Below are positions 41,671 to 49,607 of a stretch of 64,000 nucleotides of DNA, piece after piece; position 1 is the first letter of the stretch, and each line of letters opens with the position of its first letter. The translations under genes were made by a program, and so were the position numbers. The stretch covers positions 854,952 to 918,951 of the forward strand of contig CAVQDQ010000002.1 in NCBI GenBank assembly GCA_963711315.1, written 5' to 3'. Source of the stretch: PALSA-612 sp963711315 (GTDB lineage Bacteria; Actinomycetota; Thermoleophilia; Gaiellales; Gaiellaceae). Under the pieces are notes generated by a model. That model was not told the origin of the DNA. It searched no databases and worked only from the letters and a program-made list of their open reading frames with translations.

Positions 41671-44474
41671 CGCAGCTCCGGTGCGGCCTCGAGCTCGGCC
41701 GCCGCGCTCCCGAGGTATGCCTCGATCACGCGCGGGTCGCGACGGACGGCATCGGGCGTCCCATGCGCGATGACCCTGCCGAAGTCGAGCACGACCACGT
41801 AGTCGGAGATCCCGAGCACCAGCCCCATGTCGTGATCGACAAGGAGCAGCGGCGTACCGGCGTCGACCACCTCGCGAAGATGGTGCGTCAGCTCCTCGCC
41901 CTCCCGTGTGTCGAGGCCCGCGGCCGGCTCGTCGAGACAGAGGAGCCGCGGCTCCGCTGCAAGCGCGCGCCCAATCCCCACGAGCTTGCGTTGCGCCTGG
42001 GAGAGCTCCTCCGGCATCGCGTCTGCCATCGGCTCGAGCCCGAGAAGCTCCAGAGCCGCATCGGCCGCCTTCGTGCTCCGGACGGGCTTCGAGACCGTCT
42101 CTATAGTCGTTGCCCAAACCGAGGGCCGATAGGAAGCGACAGCGAGGTTCTCGCGCACGCTGAGATCGTCGAACAGCTCGATCGACTGCCACGTCCGGGC
42201 GAGCCCGCGCGCTGCTCGCGAGTGCGCTGCCAGCCCGTCAAGCGGTCGCCCGTCGAGTTCGGCCCGCCCCTGGTAGGACACGAATCCGGAGATCGCGTCG
42301 ATGAACGTCGTCTTCCCGGCGCCGTTGGGTCCGATGAGGCCCACGAGCTGGCCCTCTCTGACCGCGAGGTCGACCTCGTCGAGCGCAAGCAGCCCGCCGA
42401 AGGAGACGGAGATGTCAGTTGCGGACAGGATGACCTCCCCCGGCTCCCGCCGCTTCCTCGGTAACGCTTCACCGCTGCCCTGCGCATGCGGGACAGGCGA
42501 GCCGAGGACCCGTGCTTCGGTCGCAGCCTCGGCGGCAAGCCGTCTCTTCTTCTCCTGTTTCTTCTTCCACCCCGTTCCCGCTATTCCCTCTGGGTTCACG
42601 AGCAGGGTGATGATCAAGGCGAAGCCCCCGATCAGCAGCGCCCAGTTTCCCGAGAGACCGAACCACTCATCGAAGCCGTGCGGCAGCAGGCCCTCGGTCG
42701 CCCCGATGCCCGCGATGATCGCTCCCGAGACCATCGTGATGCCTCCGAAGTACGTGAATGCGATCAGCGCGAGCGCCGCGAGCGCTCCGAAACGGCTGTA
42801 GCTGACCGAGCCGAAGTTGTATGCGTAGAGACCGCCGGCCATCCCGGCCACGAACGCCGCTATGCCGAAGCCGGCGAGCTTGGTGTTACGGACGTTGATC
42901 CCGGCCGCCGCGGCAGCGCGCTCGTTCGAACGCACGGCGAGCATTCGGCTCCCGAGGCTGGAGCGCCGCACGTTGGCGACGAGCAGGCCCAGGAGGATGA
43001 CGGCTGCGAGGACGAGGAAGCCGAACATAGGGCTCGGGATCTTGTCGTCCAGGCCTCTGAAGGCGGCGTGGGAAGAGAGATCGAGCCCTCCGATTTCTGG
43101 CTGGTTGACGGGCGAGCCCGTGGGACCGCCACCCCAACGTGCGTTCTGGAAGCCGAACTGCTCGAGCGCAACCGCGGCTGCGAGCGTCACGACCACGAGG
43201 CTGACGCCTCTGACCCGCAGGGCTGACACCGCGATCAGCAACCCGACGACGGTGGCCGTGAGAGCTCCGATGAGGAGCGAGATCGGGAACGTCGCCCAGA
43301 TACCCCCGGCGTCGGTGGTGAGGTGCGACATCGTGAAGCCCGCTACACCGGCGAGCGCGAGCTGGACGACGGAGATCTGGCCGACGAAGCCGACGATGAC
43401 GACGAGCGAGAAGCAGATGACGACACCGAGCAGCGAGTTGATGCCTGCTTGCCGGAAGCTATAGGGGAACACGATGAGCGCGACGGCGCCCACGACTGCG
43501 GCGATCGCGCCCCACCTGAGCAGCCGTTCCGGCCGGGGCACGGCTGGGAGCCGTTTCTCCACCAGCTCTCCCCGGCCGGGCAGGGACGCGCCGCGCAGGA
43601 ACAGCGCAAGGACGATGACGAGGAAGACGAACAGCTCGGGCAGGCCGCGGAGCGGACTGCCACCCTCGTCGGTAGGGAACCAGCTCTGGGTTCCCCAGTA
43701 GATGAGGAGCGACTGGATCATGCCGATCGCGAGACCGGCGAAGCACGCGATGAAGAAGGACGTGAAACCGGCGAGGAGCGCCGCACCGAGGGCGGGCACG
43801 ACCTGAAACGCGAGCGTCTGCGCGTCGAGCGAGATGAGCGGAGCGACGAGCACCCCCAGCCCGCCGGCGACGACGCAGGCGAGGACGGTGTTCATGATCG
43901 CCAGGCGGCCTGGGGACAGGCCCGCGAGCATCGCCGACGCCTCGTTCTCCGATGCGGCTCTCGTCGAGAGCCCGAAGGGCGTCCAGCGGTACAGGGCCGT
44001 CAGCAGCGCGGCCACGACGATGACGATCCCCGCGAGCAGGAACCGATCCTGCGGCACGACGCGGTCGAAGACCGTCACCGTGCCGGAAGGGAGTACGGCA
44101 GGCGCGGACTTCAGCGTGTTTCCGAAGATGAGGATCATTCCGGCTTCAAGGACCAGCAGGAGGCCGAGCGACGCGGCCAGCTTCGCTAACGGCGCGGTGT
44201 TACGGAGCGGTCGGAAGATGGCTATTTCGATCAGGACGCCGAACGCGGCCACGCAGACGAGTGTGAGTGCGAAGGCGGGGACGGTCGAGAGCGCGAACCC
44301 GAAGTAGTCGGTTCTGAGCGCCCAGAAGATGTACGCGGCGAGCATCGCGATCGCTCCGGTGGCCAGGTTGATGATCCCCGAGCCCCGGTAGATGAGGACG
44401 ACTCCGAGCGCGATACTCGCGATGAGCGCACCGGCGCCGAGCCCGAGCACTGCGAAGAGAATGTTGTCCCGCAT
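41667..44474 (-). CDS. LivH-LivM-LivG fusion of a HAAT-type ABC importer
   Basis: A 935-residue single polypeptide. Residues 1-300 are a LivH-type permease (VLIYRGSGIINLATGAIAML). About 315-620 is a LivM-type permease (GLDLSSHAAFRG; FVAGMAGGLYAYNFGSVSY). About 670-925 is a LivG-type ATPase (VSFGGLLALDEVDL, Walker A GPNGAGKTT, Walker B LLCLDEPAAGLD). Between them run charged linkers, including KKKQEKKRRLAAEA. LivM-LivG fusions are known in actinobacteria. All three in one chain is less usual. No frameshift or stop separates the domains. Confidence 0.92.
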   Translation of the reverse strand: MRDNILFAVLGLGAGALIASIALGVVLIYRGSGIINLATGAIAMLAAYIFWALRTDYFGFALSTVPAFALTLVCVAAFGVLIEIAIFRPLRNTAPLAKLAASLGLLLVLEAGMILIFGNTLKSAPAVLPSGTVTVFDRVVPQDRFLLAGIVIVVAALLTALYRWTPFGLSTRAASENEASAMLAGLSPGRLAIMNTVLACVVAGGLGVLVAPLISLDAQTLAFQVVPALGAALLAGFTSFFIACFAGLAIGMIQSLLIYWGTQSWFPTDEGGSPLRGLPELFVFLVIVLALFLRGASLPGRGELVEKRLPAVPRPERLLRWGAIAAVVGAVALIVFPYSFRQAGINSLLGVVICFSLVVIVGFVGQISVVQLALAGVAGFTMSHLTTDAGGIWATFPISLLIGALTATVVGLLIAVSALRVRGVSLVVVTLAAAVALEQFGFQNARWGGGPTGSPVNQPEIGGLDLSSHAAFRGLDDKIPSPMFGFLVLAAVILLGLLVANVRRSSLGSRMLAVRSNERAAAAAGINVRNTKLAGFGIAAFVAGMAGGLYAYNFGSVSYSRFGALAALALIAFTYFGGITMVSGAIIAGIGATEGLLPHGFDEWFGLSGNWALLIGGFALIITLLVNPEGIAGTGWKKKQEKKRRLAAEAATEARVLGSPVPHAQGSGEALPRKRREPGEVILSATDISVSFGGLLALDEVDLAVREGQLVGLIGPNGAGKTTFIDAISGFVSYQGRAELDGRPLDGLAAHSRAARGLARTWQSIELFDDLSVRENLAVASYRPSVWATTIETVSKPVRSTKAADAALELLGLEPMADAMPEELSQAQRKLVGIGRALAAEPRLLCLDEPAAGLDTREGEELTHHLREVVDAGTPLLLVDHDMGLVLGISDYVVVLDFGRVIAHGTPDAVRRDPRVIEAYLGSAAAELEAAPELR

Positions 44475-44496
44475 CGGTCAGTTGTCTGCAGAGCCG

Positions 44497-44522
44497 GCGG
44501 GCCCGGCAACCGCCGGGCCCGC
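44497..44522 (-). terminator. Intra-operon hairpin between binding protein and permease
   Basis: GCGGGCCCGG (44497-44506) and CCGGGCCCGC (44513-44522) pair perfectly with a 6-base loop in the 68-base gap after the binding-protein gene. As in other ABC operons it may allow partial termination or RNA protection, so that binding protein is made in excess. Confidence 0.6.
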
Positions 44523-44542
44523 TGTCGTTTCCGTCTTGAGGT

Positions 44543-45820
44543 CTACTTCACTCCGGGCGGCTTCAGCCAGCTCGAGTTGAGCTTCCACTTGCCTTTGCCC
44601 TGGTACTCGTAGAAGTTTGTCTGGTTGCCACACGCAGTCGGCTCGGCCTTCGACACCTTGCCGCAGGCGATGTTCGGAGGGCCGAGGATGGTCGGCCCGC
44701 GGAAGGCCTTGAACCCGGCAGCGATCCGTGCGTTGCTGAGCTTGGAGTACGGGATCGCGTTCATGATCTTCGTCGTCGCGAGGAGCGTCTCCCAGGCGCC
44801 CTCGGCGAAGATCCAGAGCATGTTCGGCACTGTCGTCCCATACTGCAAGCCCTTCTTCAGGTACAGGTTGGACTGCGGCCCCGGCTTGTTCACGAGCGTC
44901 TGGACGATGCCGTAGACCCACTTCGGCAGGTCGCCGCTGGCGTACGCGCCTTTGGGGATGAACGTACAGATCGGTGTCGACATCACCGGCTTTGAGTACC
45001 TGATCTGGTCGAGAGCACGCGCGAACGGCGCGCACGTGGGGAAGCCGAGGGCGGCGACGATCATGTCCGACGAGCTCGCCTGCGTCGCCGCCCCGATGAG
45101 ATCGGTCGCAAGCTCGGGAACGCCGATCATTGTCACCTTCACTCCGACCTGCTGCAGGCCCTTCCGGACGGCGGCCGCAGCCGTGATCGCGCCTGGGGCA
45201 GTCGGGTAGACGACGCTCGTGGTCTTCACCTTTGGGAAGTGCCTCTTCGTGTACGTGCCGAAGGCGCCGATCCCGGTCGTCTGGCTGCCGTTCAGGAAGT
45301 ACGCGTTCTTTGCCGTCGTGTCGGCCGGGCTGGAGGTGATGACCCCCGTGACCGGGATCGTGCCCCTGACCGTCGCGAAGATCGCCTGGTTGGGGACCGT
45401 GACGAAGCCGAAGATGATGGTCTTCACCTTGTCGTTGACCATCTGCTGGCCGCAGCGGATGCCTTCCTCCTCCGCCTGGGCCCAGAAGCACTCGCTCAGC
45501 TGGACGGGGTGCCCGTTCACACCTCCGAGCTCCGCGTTGATCATGTTCACGCCGGCGCGGATCACGCTGGTCGTCTGCGGGAAGTTGAATTGCACCGGGC
45601 CGCCCTGGCCGTTGATGTAGCCGATCTTGACGGGCGCGAGGTTCGGCTTTGCCTTGCCCTTGCCGCCGACGTAGGCCTGATAGTCCAGGACGAGCTTGTA
45701 CGGGGGCAACGCGGCCGTCGCACCGAGGGCCGTGGCAGCGGCTACGAGCGCGGCTGCGACAGCAAGGATGATCGTTGCCCGTCGTCGTCGCACGACCGCG
45801 ACGAAGCTAGCGGGATGCAT
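44543..45820 (-). CDS. HAAT-family periplasmic substrate-binding protein
   Basis: A 425-residue extracellular binding protein of the LivK/Peripla_BP_6 type. A signal peptide spans about 1-36 (VRRRRATIILAVAAALVA), without a lipobox Cys. The mature protein starts with PVKIGYINGQGGP-type residues, then INAELGGVNGHPVQL, ending in LDYQ- and WKLNSSWLKPPG-type segments. ATG 45820 is chosen for its GGAGGAGGT site. The ligand is unknown. It is first in the operon that ends with the selenoprotein. Confidence 0.9.
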   Translation of the reverse strand: MHPASFVAVVRRRRATIILAVAAALVAAATALGATAALPPYKLVLDYQAYVGGKGKAKPNLAPVKIGYINGQGGPVQFNFPQTTSVIRAGVNMINAELGGVNGHPVQLSECFWAQAEEEGIRCGQQMVNDKVKTIIFGFVTVPNQAIFATVRGTIPVTGVITSSPADTTAKNAYFLNGSQTTGIGAFGTYTKRHFPKVKTTSVVYPTAPGAITAAAAVRKGLQQVGVKVTMIGVPELATDLIGAATQASSSDMIVAALGFPTCAPFARALDQIRYSKPVMSTPICTFIPKGAYASGDLPKWVYGIVQTLVNKPGPQSNLYLKKGLQYGTTVPNMLWIFAEGAWETLLATTKIMNAIPYSKLSNARIAAGFKAFRGPTILGPPNIACGKVSKAEPTACGNQTNFYEYQGKGKWKLNSSWLKPPGVK

Positions 45821-45953
45821 GTCTACCTCCTCCTTGGGCTCTGCCCGTCGATGTGCCGGCACGTCTTGTAGGCATTCCCGAGCGCAAGAAGCTCCCACCT
45901 GGCTCGCGGCGTCGCTGCACGCATCCGCTCGGTGCCTAGACGTGCGATGGCCG

Positions 45954-45983
45954 AGCGTAACGTGCTCTTGACGAAACTGTCAA
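45954..45983 (-). promoter_or_regulatory. Sigma70-type promoter for the importer-selenoprotein operon
   Basis: On the minus strand TTGACA (45983-45978) and TACGCT (45959-45954) are separated by 18 bases. This gives a consensus -35 and a fair -10 about 130 bases before the binding-protein start, in an AT-rich patch that stands out from the GC-rich surroundings. Confidence 0.5.
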
Positions 45984-45996
45984 CAAAAATGTCAAT
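45968..45996. promoter_or_regulatory. Candidate repressor operator
   Basis: TTGAC-N6-GTCAA (45968-45983) is a perfect palindrome with a third GTCAA half-site at 45991-45995. It covers the -35 box of the promoter above, the usual place for a TetR- or GntR-type repressor. No regulator gene is adjacent. Confidence 0.4.
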
Positions 45997-46897
45997 GAGC
46001 AGATCGCCGCTCGAGTACCTCCTGGAAGATCGGGTTCGAGAGCAGATAGCGGATGTCGTCTGCTCGTTGGTTGTTCACCGGCTCGTCGGGGAACGAGGCG
46101 AGCATCGCGCGGAAGCGCTCCTCGGCGCCTTCGCGGAACTCGCGGTGTGTGAAGATGTAGAGGTCGTCTCGGCGGATGCCGGCCAGGACTCGCTGACCGC
46201 ACTCGAGGGGATCCATCCAGAGCGGCGAGTTCGGCCGCTCCTCGAGCTCGTGCTCCAGCTCCGTGTAGCCCGAGTCGCCGTAGCGGTCGGGGCGCACCCT
46301 GCCGCCCTCCCGGATGTTCGTCTGGACGGGACCCGGACAGAACGCGGAGACGCCGATTCCCTCTTCGGCGAGCTCGCTCCGGAGGGCTTCCGAGAGCCCG
46401 ATCAGCGCGGCCTTGGCCGTGATGTAGATCGCGGCGCCGCCGATCGGGAGGACGCCGGCCATGGACGAGGTGTTGACGATGTGTCCCCCCTCGCCGTGCG
46501 CGAGCAGCCGCGGGAGGAACGTCTGGATTCCGTTAACGGCGCCGCCCAACAACACGCCGAGTCCCCAGTCCCAGTCGTCATAGCGGGCAAGAGTGACCGG
46601 GCCGAGGATGCCCATGCCCGCGTTGTTGCAGAGGACGTGCACGTTGCCGAAGACTCGCTCTGCCTCGTCGGCCGCGCGCGCGAATCCGTCGCGGTCGGTG
46701 ACGTCGAGCTCGATCGCGTGCACCCTCTCGCATCGGCCACCGTCTCCAAAGCCGTTCAGCGCCCGCTCTATGTTGTCCCGCCGCAGGTCTGCGATCACGA
46801 CGTTCATCCCCGCCGCGACGAATGCTGTCGCCATGCCGAGCCCGATGCCGCTCGCACCGCCGGTTACAAACGCGGTCTTGCCCTCGACCTCCTGCAC
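45992..46897 (-). CDS. Short-chain dehydrogenase/reductase (SDR 1)
   Basis: A 301-residue classical SDR. The cofactor motif is VTGGASGIGLGMA, NNAG is present (LCNNAGMG) and the active site is Ser (NTSSMAGV) with YITAK. The Asp in VIADLRRDN favours NAD. The C-terminal third is longer than in minimal SDRs. GTG start, 8 bases after SDR 2. Substrate unknown. Its stop runs into the promoter region of the importer operon. Confidence 0.92.
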   Translation of the reverse strand: MQEVEGKTAFVTGGASGIGLGMATAFVAAGMNVVIADLRRDNIERALNGFGDGGRCERVHAIELDVTDRDGFARAADEAERVFGNVHVLCNNAGMGILGPVTLARYDDWDWGLGVLLGGAVNGIQTFLPRLLAHGEGGHIVNTSSMAGVLPIGGAAIYITAKAALIGLSEALRSELAEEGIGVSAFCPGPVQTNIREGGRVRPDRYGDSGYTELEHELEERPNSPLWMDPLECGQRVLAGIRRDDLYIFTHREFREGAEERFRAMLASFPDEPVNNQRADDIRYLLSNPIFQEVLERRSAH

Positions 46898-46905
46898 GCG
46901 CGCCC

Positions 46906-47775
46906 TCAGTCGCCGGGCCAGGACGCGCGGGCCTCAGCCTTTCGAGCGCGCCGACCCTCCTCGACCGCGAGCCTCTCCGCGGGAATCGGCTCGTCGGGGA
47001 AAGCGGCCATGATCTCGTCGAAGATTCTTCGCAGCTCGTCTCGATGATCGGGGTGCGTGAAGACGTAGAACTGGTTCCGCCGAATCGCGCGCAGGACCTT
47101 TTCTCCGATCTCGTCAGGGTCCATCCCGGCTCCGTAAAGGCTCGGGAGGATGCGCATGAACTCTTCGTCGGGGGGCGTCGAGAGCTCCCGAGCGGTCGTC
47201 TCGTAGATGTTGCTGTTCACGAGCCCCGGGCAGACCACCGACACCCCGATCCCGTGCCGCAGCAGGTCCCAGCGCAACGAATCGGAGAGCCCGAGCACCG
47301 CGAACTTCGTCGTCGTGTAGATGCCGGCGTTCGGGCCGGCCTCGAACGCAGCCATCGACGCCGTGTTGACGACGTGCCCGCCCTCTCCGTGCGCCTTGAT
47401 CCTGGGTACGAACGTCACGACGCCGTTGACGACACCACCGAGGTTGACACCCAGCACCCAGTCCCAGTCCTGGTACGTGGCCTCGGTCATGTCGTTGAAC
47501 AGCATGATCCCCGCGTTGTTGCAGAGGATGTGGACGTTTCCGAGCATACGTTCCGCCTCGTCTGCCGCGCGAGCGAACGCCTCGCGGTCGGTGACGTCGA
47601 GCTGGATCGCATGGACGTCACCGTCGACCTCCGCCGTCGCGGCCTCGAGATGGTCGGCGCGAATGTCGGCGATCGCAACCTTCATCCCTGCCGCGACGAA
47701 CGCCTTCGCCATGCCGAGCCCGACGCCGCTTCCGCCTCCGGTGATGAAAGCGACTCTGCCTTCGACGTCCCGCAT
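46906..47775 (-). CDS. Short-chain dehydrogenase/reductase (SDR 2)
   Basis: A 289-residue SDR closely similar to SDR 1: ITGGGSGVGLGMAKAFVAAG, ILCNNAGIM, NTASMAAF and YTTTK as catalytic residues. The parallel N-termini (DVEGRVAF/EVEGKTAF) and the shared FYVFTHPDHRDEL/LYIFTHREFREGA tails show a tandem duplication. It probably acts on the same or successive alcohol/ketone intermediates as SDR 1. It is divergent from the MetE-like gene by 27 bases. Confidence 0.92.
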   Translation of the reverse strand: MRDVEGRVAFITGGGSGVGLGMAKAFVAAGMKVAIADIRADHLEAATAEVDGDVHAIQLDVTDREAFARAADEAERMLGNVHILCNNAGIMLFNDMTEATYQDWDWVLGVNLGGVVNGVVTFVPRIKAHGEGGHVVNTASMAAFEAGPNAGIYTTTKFAVLGLSDSLRWDLLRHGIGVSVVCPGLVNSNIYETTARELSTPPDEEFMRILPSLYGAGMDPDEIGEKVLRAIRRNQFYVFTHPDHRDELRRIFDEIMAAFPDEPIPAERLAVEEGRRARKAEARASWPGD

Positions 47776-47802
47776 GCGTGGGACCTTATAGTCGCCGCGA
47801 GG

Positions 47803-48948
47803 ATGACTACTCTCCGAGCAGACGTCGTCGGCAGCTTGCTGCGGCCCGACTATCTACGGGAGGCGAGGGAGGCCGCTCTCGCCGGGACGCTTGACGCCGG
47901 CGATCTGCGCGCGGTCGAGGATCGAGCCGTCCTCGAGGCCATAGCGCTACAGGAGGGGGCGGGGATCGAGGCGATCACGGACGGCGAGTACCGGCGGCAC
48001 GGGTGGATCGCGCTGATCCCGATCATCGACGATCCGCTCTTTCACGCGCCGGTCTCGGGCTTCGAGTTTCTTGAAGCGAAGTCCGGCTGGCGCGATCTCT
48101 GGAAGACGGGCGAGGGCGAGCCTGCCGATACCTCGGCGCTACCGCCCGAGGAGCCCTTCGTGACGCGGCGGCTCGAGGTCGACCGTGACATCGTTACCGA
48201 CGAGTTCGCGTTCCTCGAGGCAAACGCCAACGCGCGCGCGAAGTACACGATCCCGGCGCCCAGCTGGCACCGCTTCTACTGGCATCCCGAGTACTCGACC
48301 GACGCGTATCCCAGCTCGGACGACTTCATCGCCGACGTCGCCCGCATCCTGCGCGAGCACGTCGTGGACCGGCTCGTGGAGCTCGGCTGCGACTACATCC
48401 AGATCGACGCGCCCAACTACGCGCAGTGGCACATCGATCCGGAGAACCGGGCCGCGTTCGAGGCGCACGGCCACGACATGGCGCACGAGCTCGTCGCCGA
48501 CGCCGAGTTCGACAGCATGGTCTTCGAGGGCCTCGTGGGTGTCACCCGCGCGATGCACATGTGCCGCGGGAATGCCCCCGGCGGCATGTGGGCCGCGACC
48601 GGAGGCTACGAGGCGATCTCAAAGCAGGTCTTCCCGCGCCTGAAGAACATCGACCGGCTCCTACTCGAGTACGACTCCGACCGCGCCGGTACCTTCGAGC
48701 CGCTCGCCGACGTGTTGCCGAGTCACGAGGTCGTGCTCGGGCTGGTCACCACGAAGGACGGCACACTCGAGGATCCCGAGGAGCTCGTGGCGCGGGTCGA
48801 GGAGGCAACCATGTACGTGCCGCTCGAACGGCTGGCGATTAGCCCCCAGTGCGGCTTCGCGTCGGGCGTGATCGGCGCGATGAACGCCGCCGAACAGGAG
48901 GCGAAGCTGCATCTGGTCGGCGACGTCGCGCGCCGGATCTGGGCCTAG
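47803..48948 (+). CDS. MetE-like zinc methyltransferase (cobalamin-independent methionine synthase II family)
   Basis: A 381-residue protein corresponding to the C-terminal catalytic half of MetE. The N-terminal TLRADVVGSLLRPDYLREA and ITDGEYRR are typical. The zinc ligands are visible as MHMCRGN (His-x-Cys) and SPQCGFASG (Cys). Family members include methionine synthases and epoxyalkane:coenzyme M transferases, which all activate a thiol at zinc. Lacking the MetE N-terminal half, it probably acts on another thiol or methyl donor. Divergent from the two SDR genes and likely part of the same pathway. Confidence 0.87.
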   Translation: MTTLRADVVGSLLRPDYLREAREAALAGTLDAGDLRAVEDRAVLEAIALQEGAGIEAITDGEYRRHGWIALIPIIDDPLFHAPVSGFEFLEAKSGWRDLWKTGEGEPADTSALPPEEPFVTRRLEVDRDIVTDEFAFLEANANARAKYTIPAPSWHRFYWHPEYSTDAYPSSDDFIADVARILREHVVDRLVELGCDYIQIDAPNYAQWHIDPENRAAFEAHGHDMAHELVADAEFDSMVFEGLVGVTRAMHMCRGNAPGGMWAATGGYEAISKQVFPRLKNIDRLLLEYDSDRAGTFEPLADVLPSHEVVLGLVTTKDGTLEDPEELVARVEEATMYVPLERLAISPQCGFASGVIGAMNAAEQEAKLHLVGDVARRIWA

Positions 48949-48967
48949 CCGCCACCTTCATTGAGAA

Positions 48968-48990
48968 GGCCCGCGCGTGCGGGCCCTCTC
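48968..48990 (+). terminator. Terminator after the MetE-like gene
   Basis: GGCCCGC (48968-48974) and GCGGGCC (48979-48985) form a 7-bp stem with a GCGT loop, followed by CTCTCCTTCC. It starts 20 bases after the stop codon. Confidence 0.65.
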
Positions 48991-49040
48991 CTTCCCTGAG
49001 CTTCGGGGTCGCAGCAATCATCCGTGTCGCCGCCAATCCT

Positions 49041-49074
49041 GAAAACAGAGAGCCCCGCTCGGAGCGGAGCTCTC
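49041..49074 (-). terminator. Terminator after tRNA-Gly
   Basis: On the minus strand a 12-bp stem (49074-49063 with 49059-49048, one G-U pair) closed by a 3-base loop is followed by GTTTTC at 49046-49041. A textbook intrinsic terminator for tRNA-Gly. Confidence 0.85.
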
Positions 49075-49109
49075 CTTGGAACCGTGCGGCTTTTTGGGTG
49101 CCGCCTCCA

Positions 49110-49185
49110 TGGAGCGGATGAAGGGGCTCGAACCCTCGACCTTCTGCATGGCAAGCAGATGCTCTACCAACTGAGCTACATCCGC
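49110..49185 (-). tRNA. tRNA-Gly (GCC)
   Basis: A full cloverleaf on the minus strand: acceptor GCGGATG/CATCCGC, D-arm GCTC/GAGC, anticodon stem TCTGC/GCAGA with loop TTGCCAT (anticodon GCC) and T-loop TTCGAGC. Discriminator T and the 3' CCA are encoded (49113-49110). Confidence 0.96.
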
Positions 49186-49196
49186 CGGAAGCCCGA

Positions 49197-49604
49197 TTAT
49201 AGCTCGGCCGCCGCGTCGAGAGCCTCGTTCACGAGGCGATCGGCGAGCTCGTTGTGCTCGCGGCGCACGGCCGCGTAGCTGACCTTCCCCAAACGCCGCG
49301 CTGAACGCTGCGCTTCCTCCCACAGTTCGCGGAGCGCTGCATTCTTCACCTTGTACTCGCCGCGCATCTGCTTCACGAGCAACTCCGAGTCGGAGACGAC
49401 CTCCAGCTCGTCCACGCCCGCCTCCTCGGCTCTCGCCAGCCCGGCCACGAGCGCGCTGTACTCGGCCACGTTGTTCGTCGCGACGCCGATCGCCTCGCCG
49501 TGGGCGGCCAACACGGTGCCGTCATCCGCCTCCAGGACGTAGCCGTACGCCGCCGGGCCGGGGTTGCCGCGCGAGCCCCCGTCCGTAAACAGCGTTGCCT
49601 TCAC
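49197..49604 (-). CDS. RNase H-like protein
   Basis: A 135-residue RNase HI-fold protein. The first catalytic Asp is in LFTDGGSRGNPGPAA, the Glu in NVAEYSALVAGL, the second Asp in VVSDSELLVKQ and the last in NELADRLVNEAL, so the DEDD set is complete. It is the stand-alone, short actinobacterial type. It removes RNA from RNA-DNA hybrids. GTG start. It lies just upstream of tRNA-Gly on the same strand and 3 bases after the aldehyde dehydrogenase frame. Confidence 0.92.
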   Translation of the reverse strand: MKATLFTDGGSRGNPGPAAYGYVLEADDGTVLAAHGEAIGVATNNVAEYSALVAGLARAEEAGVDELEVVSDSELLVKQMRGEYKVKNAALRELWEEAQRSARRLGKVSYAAVRREHNELADRLVNEALDAAAEL

Positions 49605-49607
49605 GAA

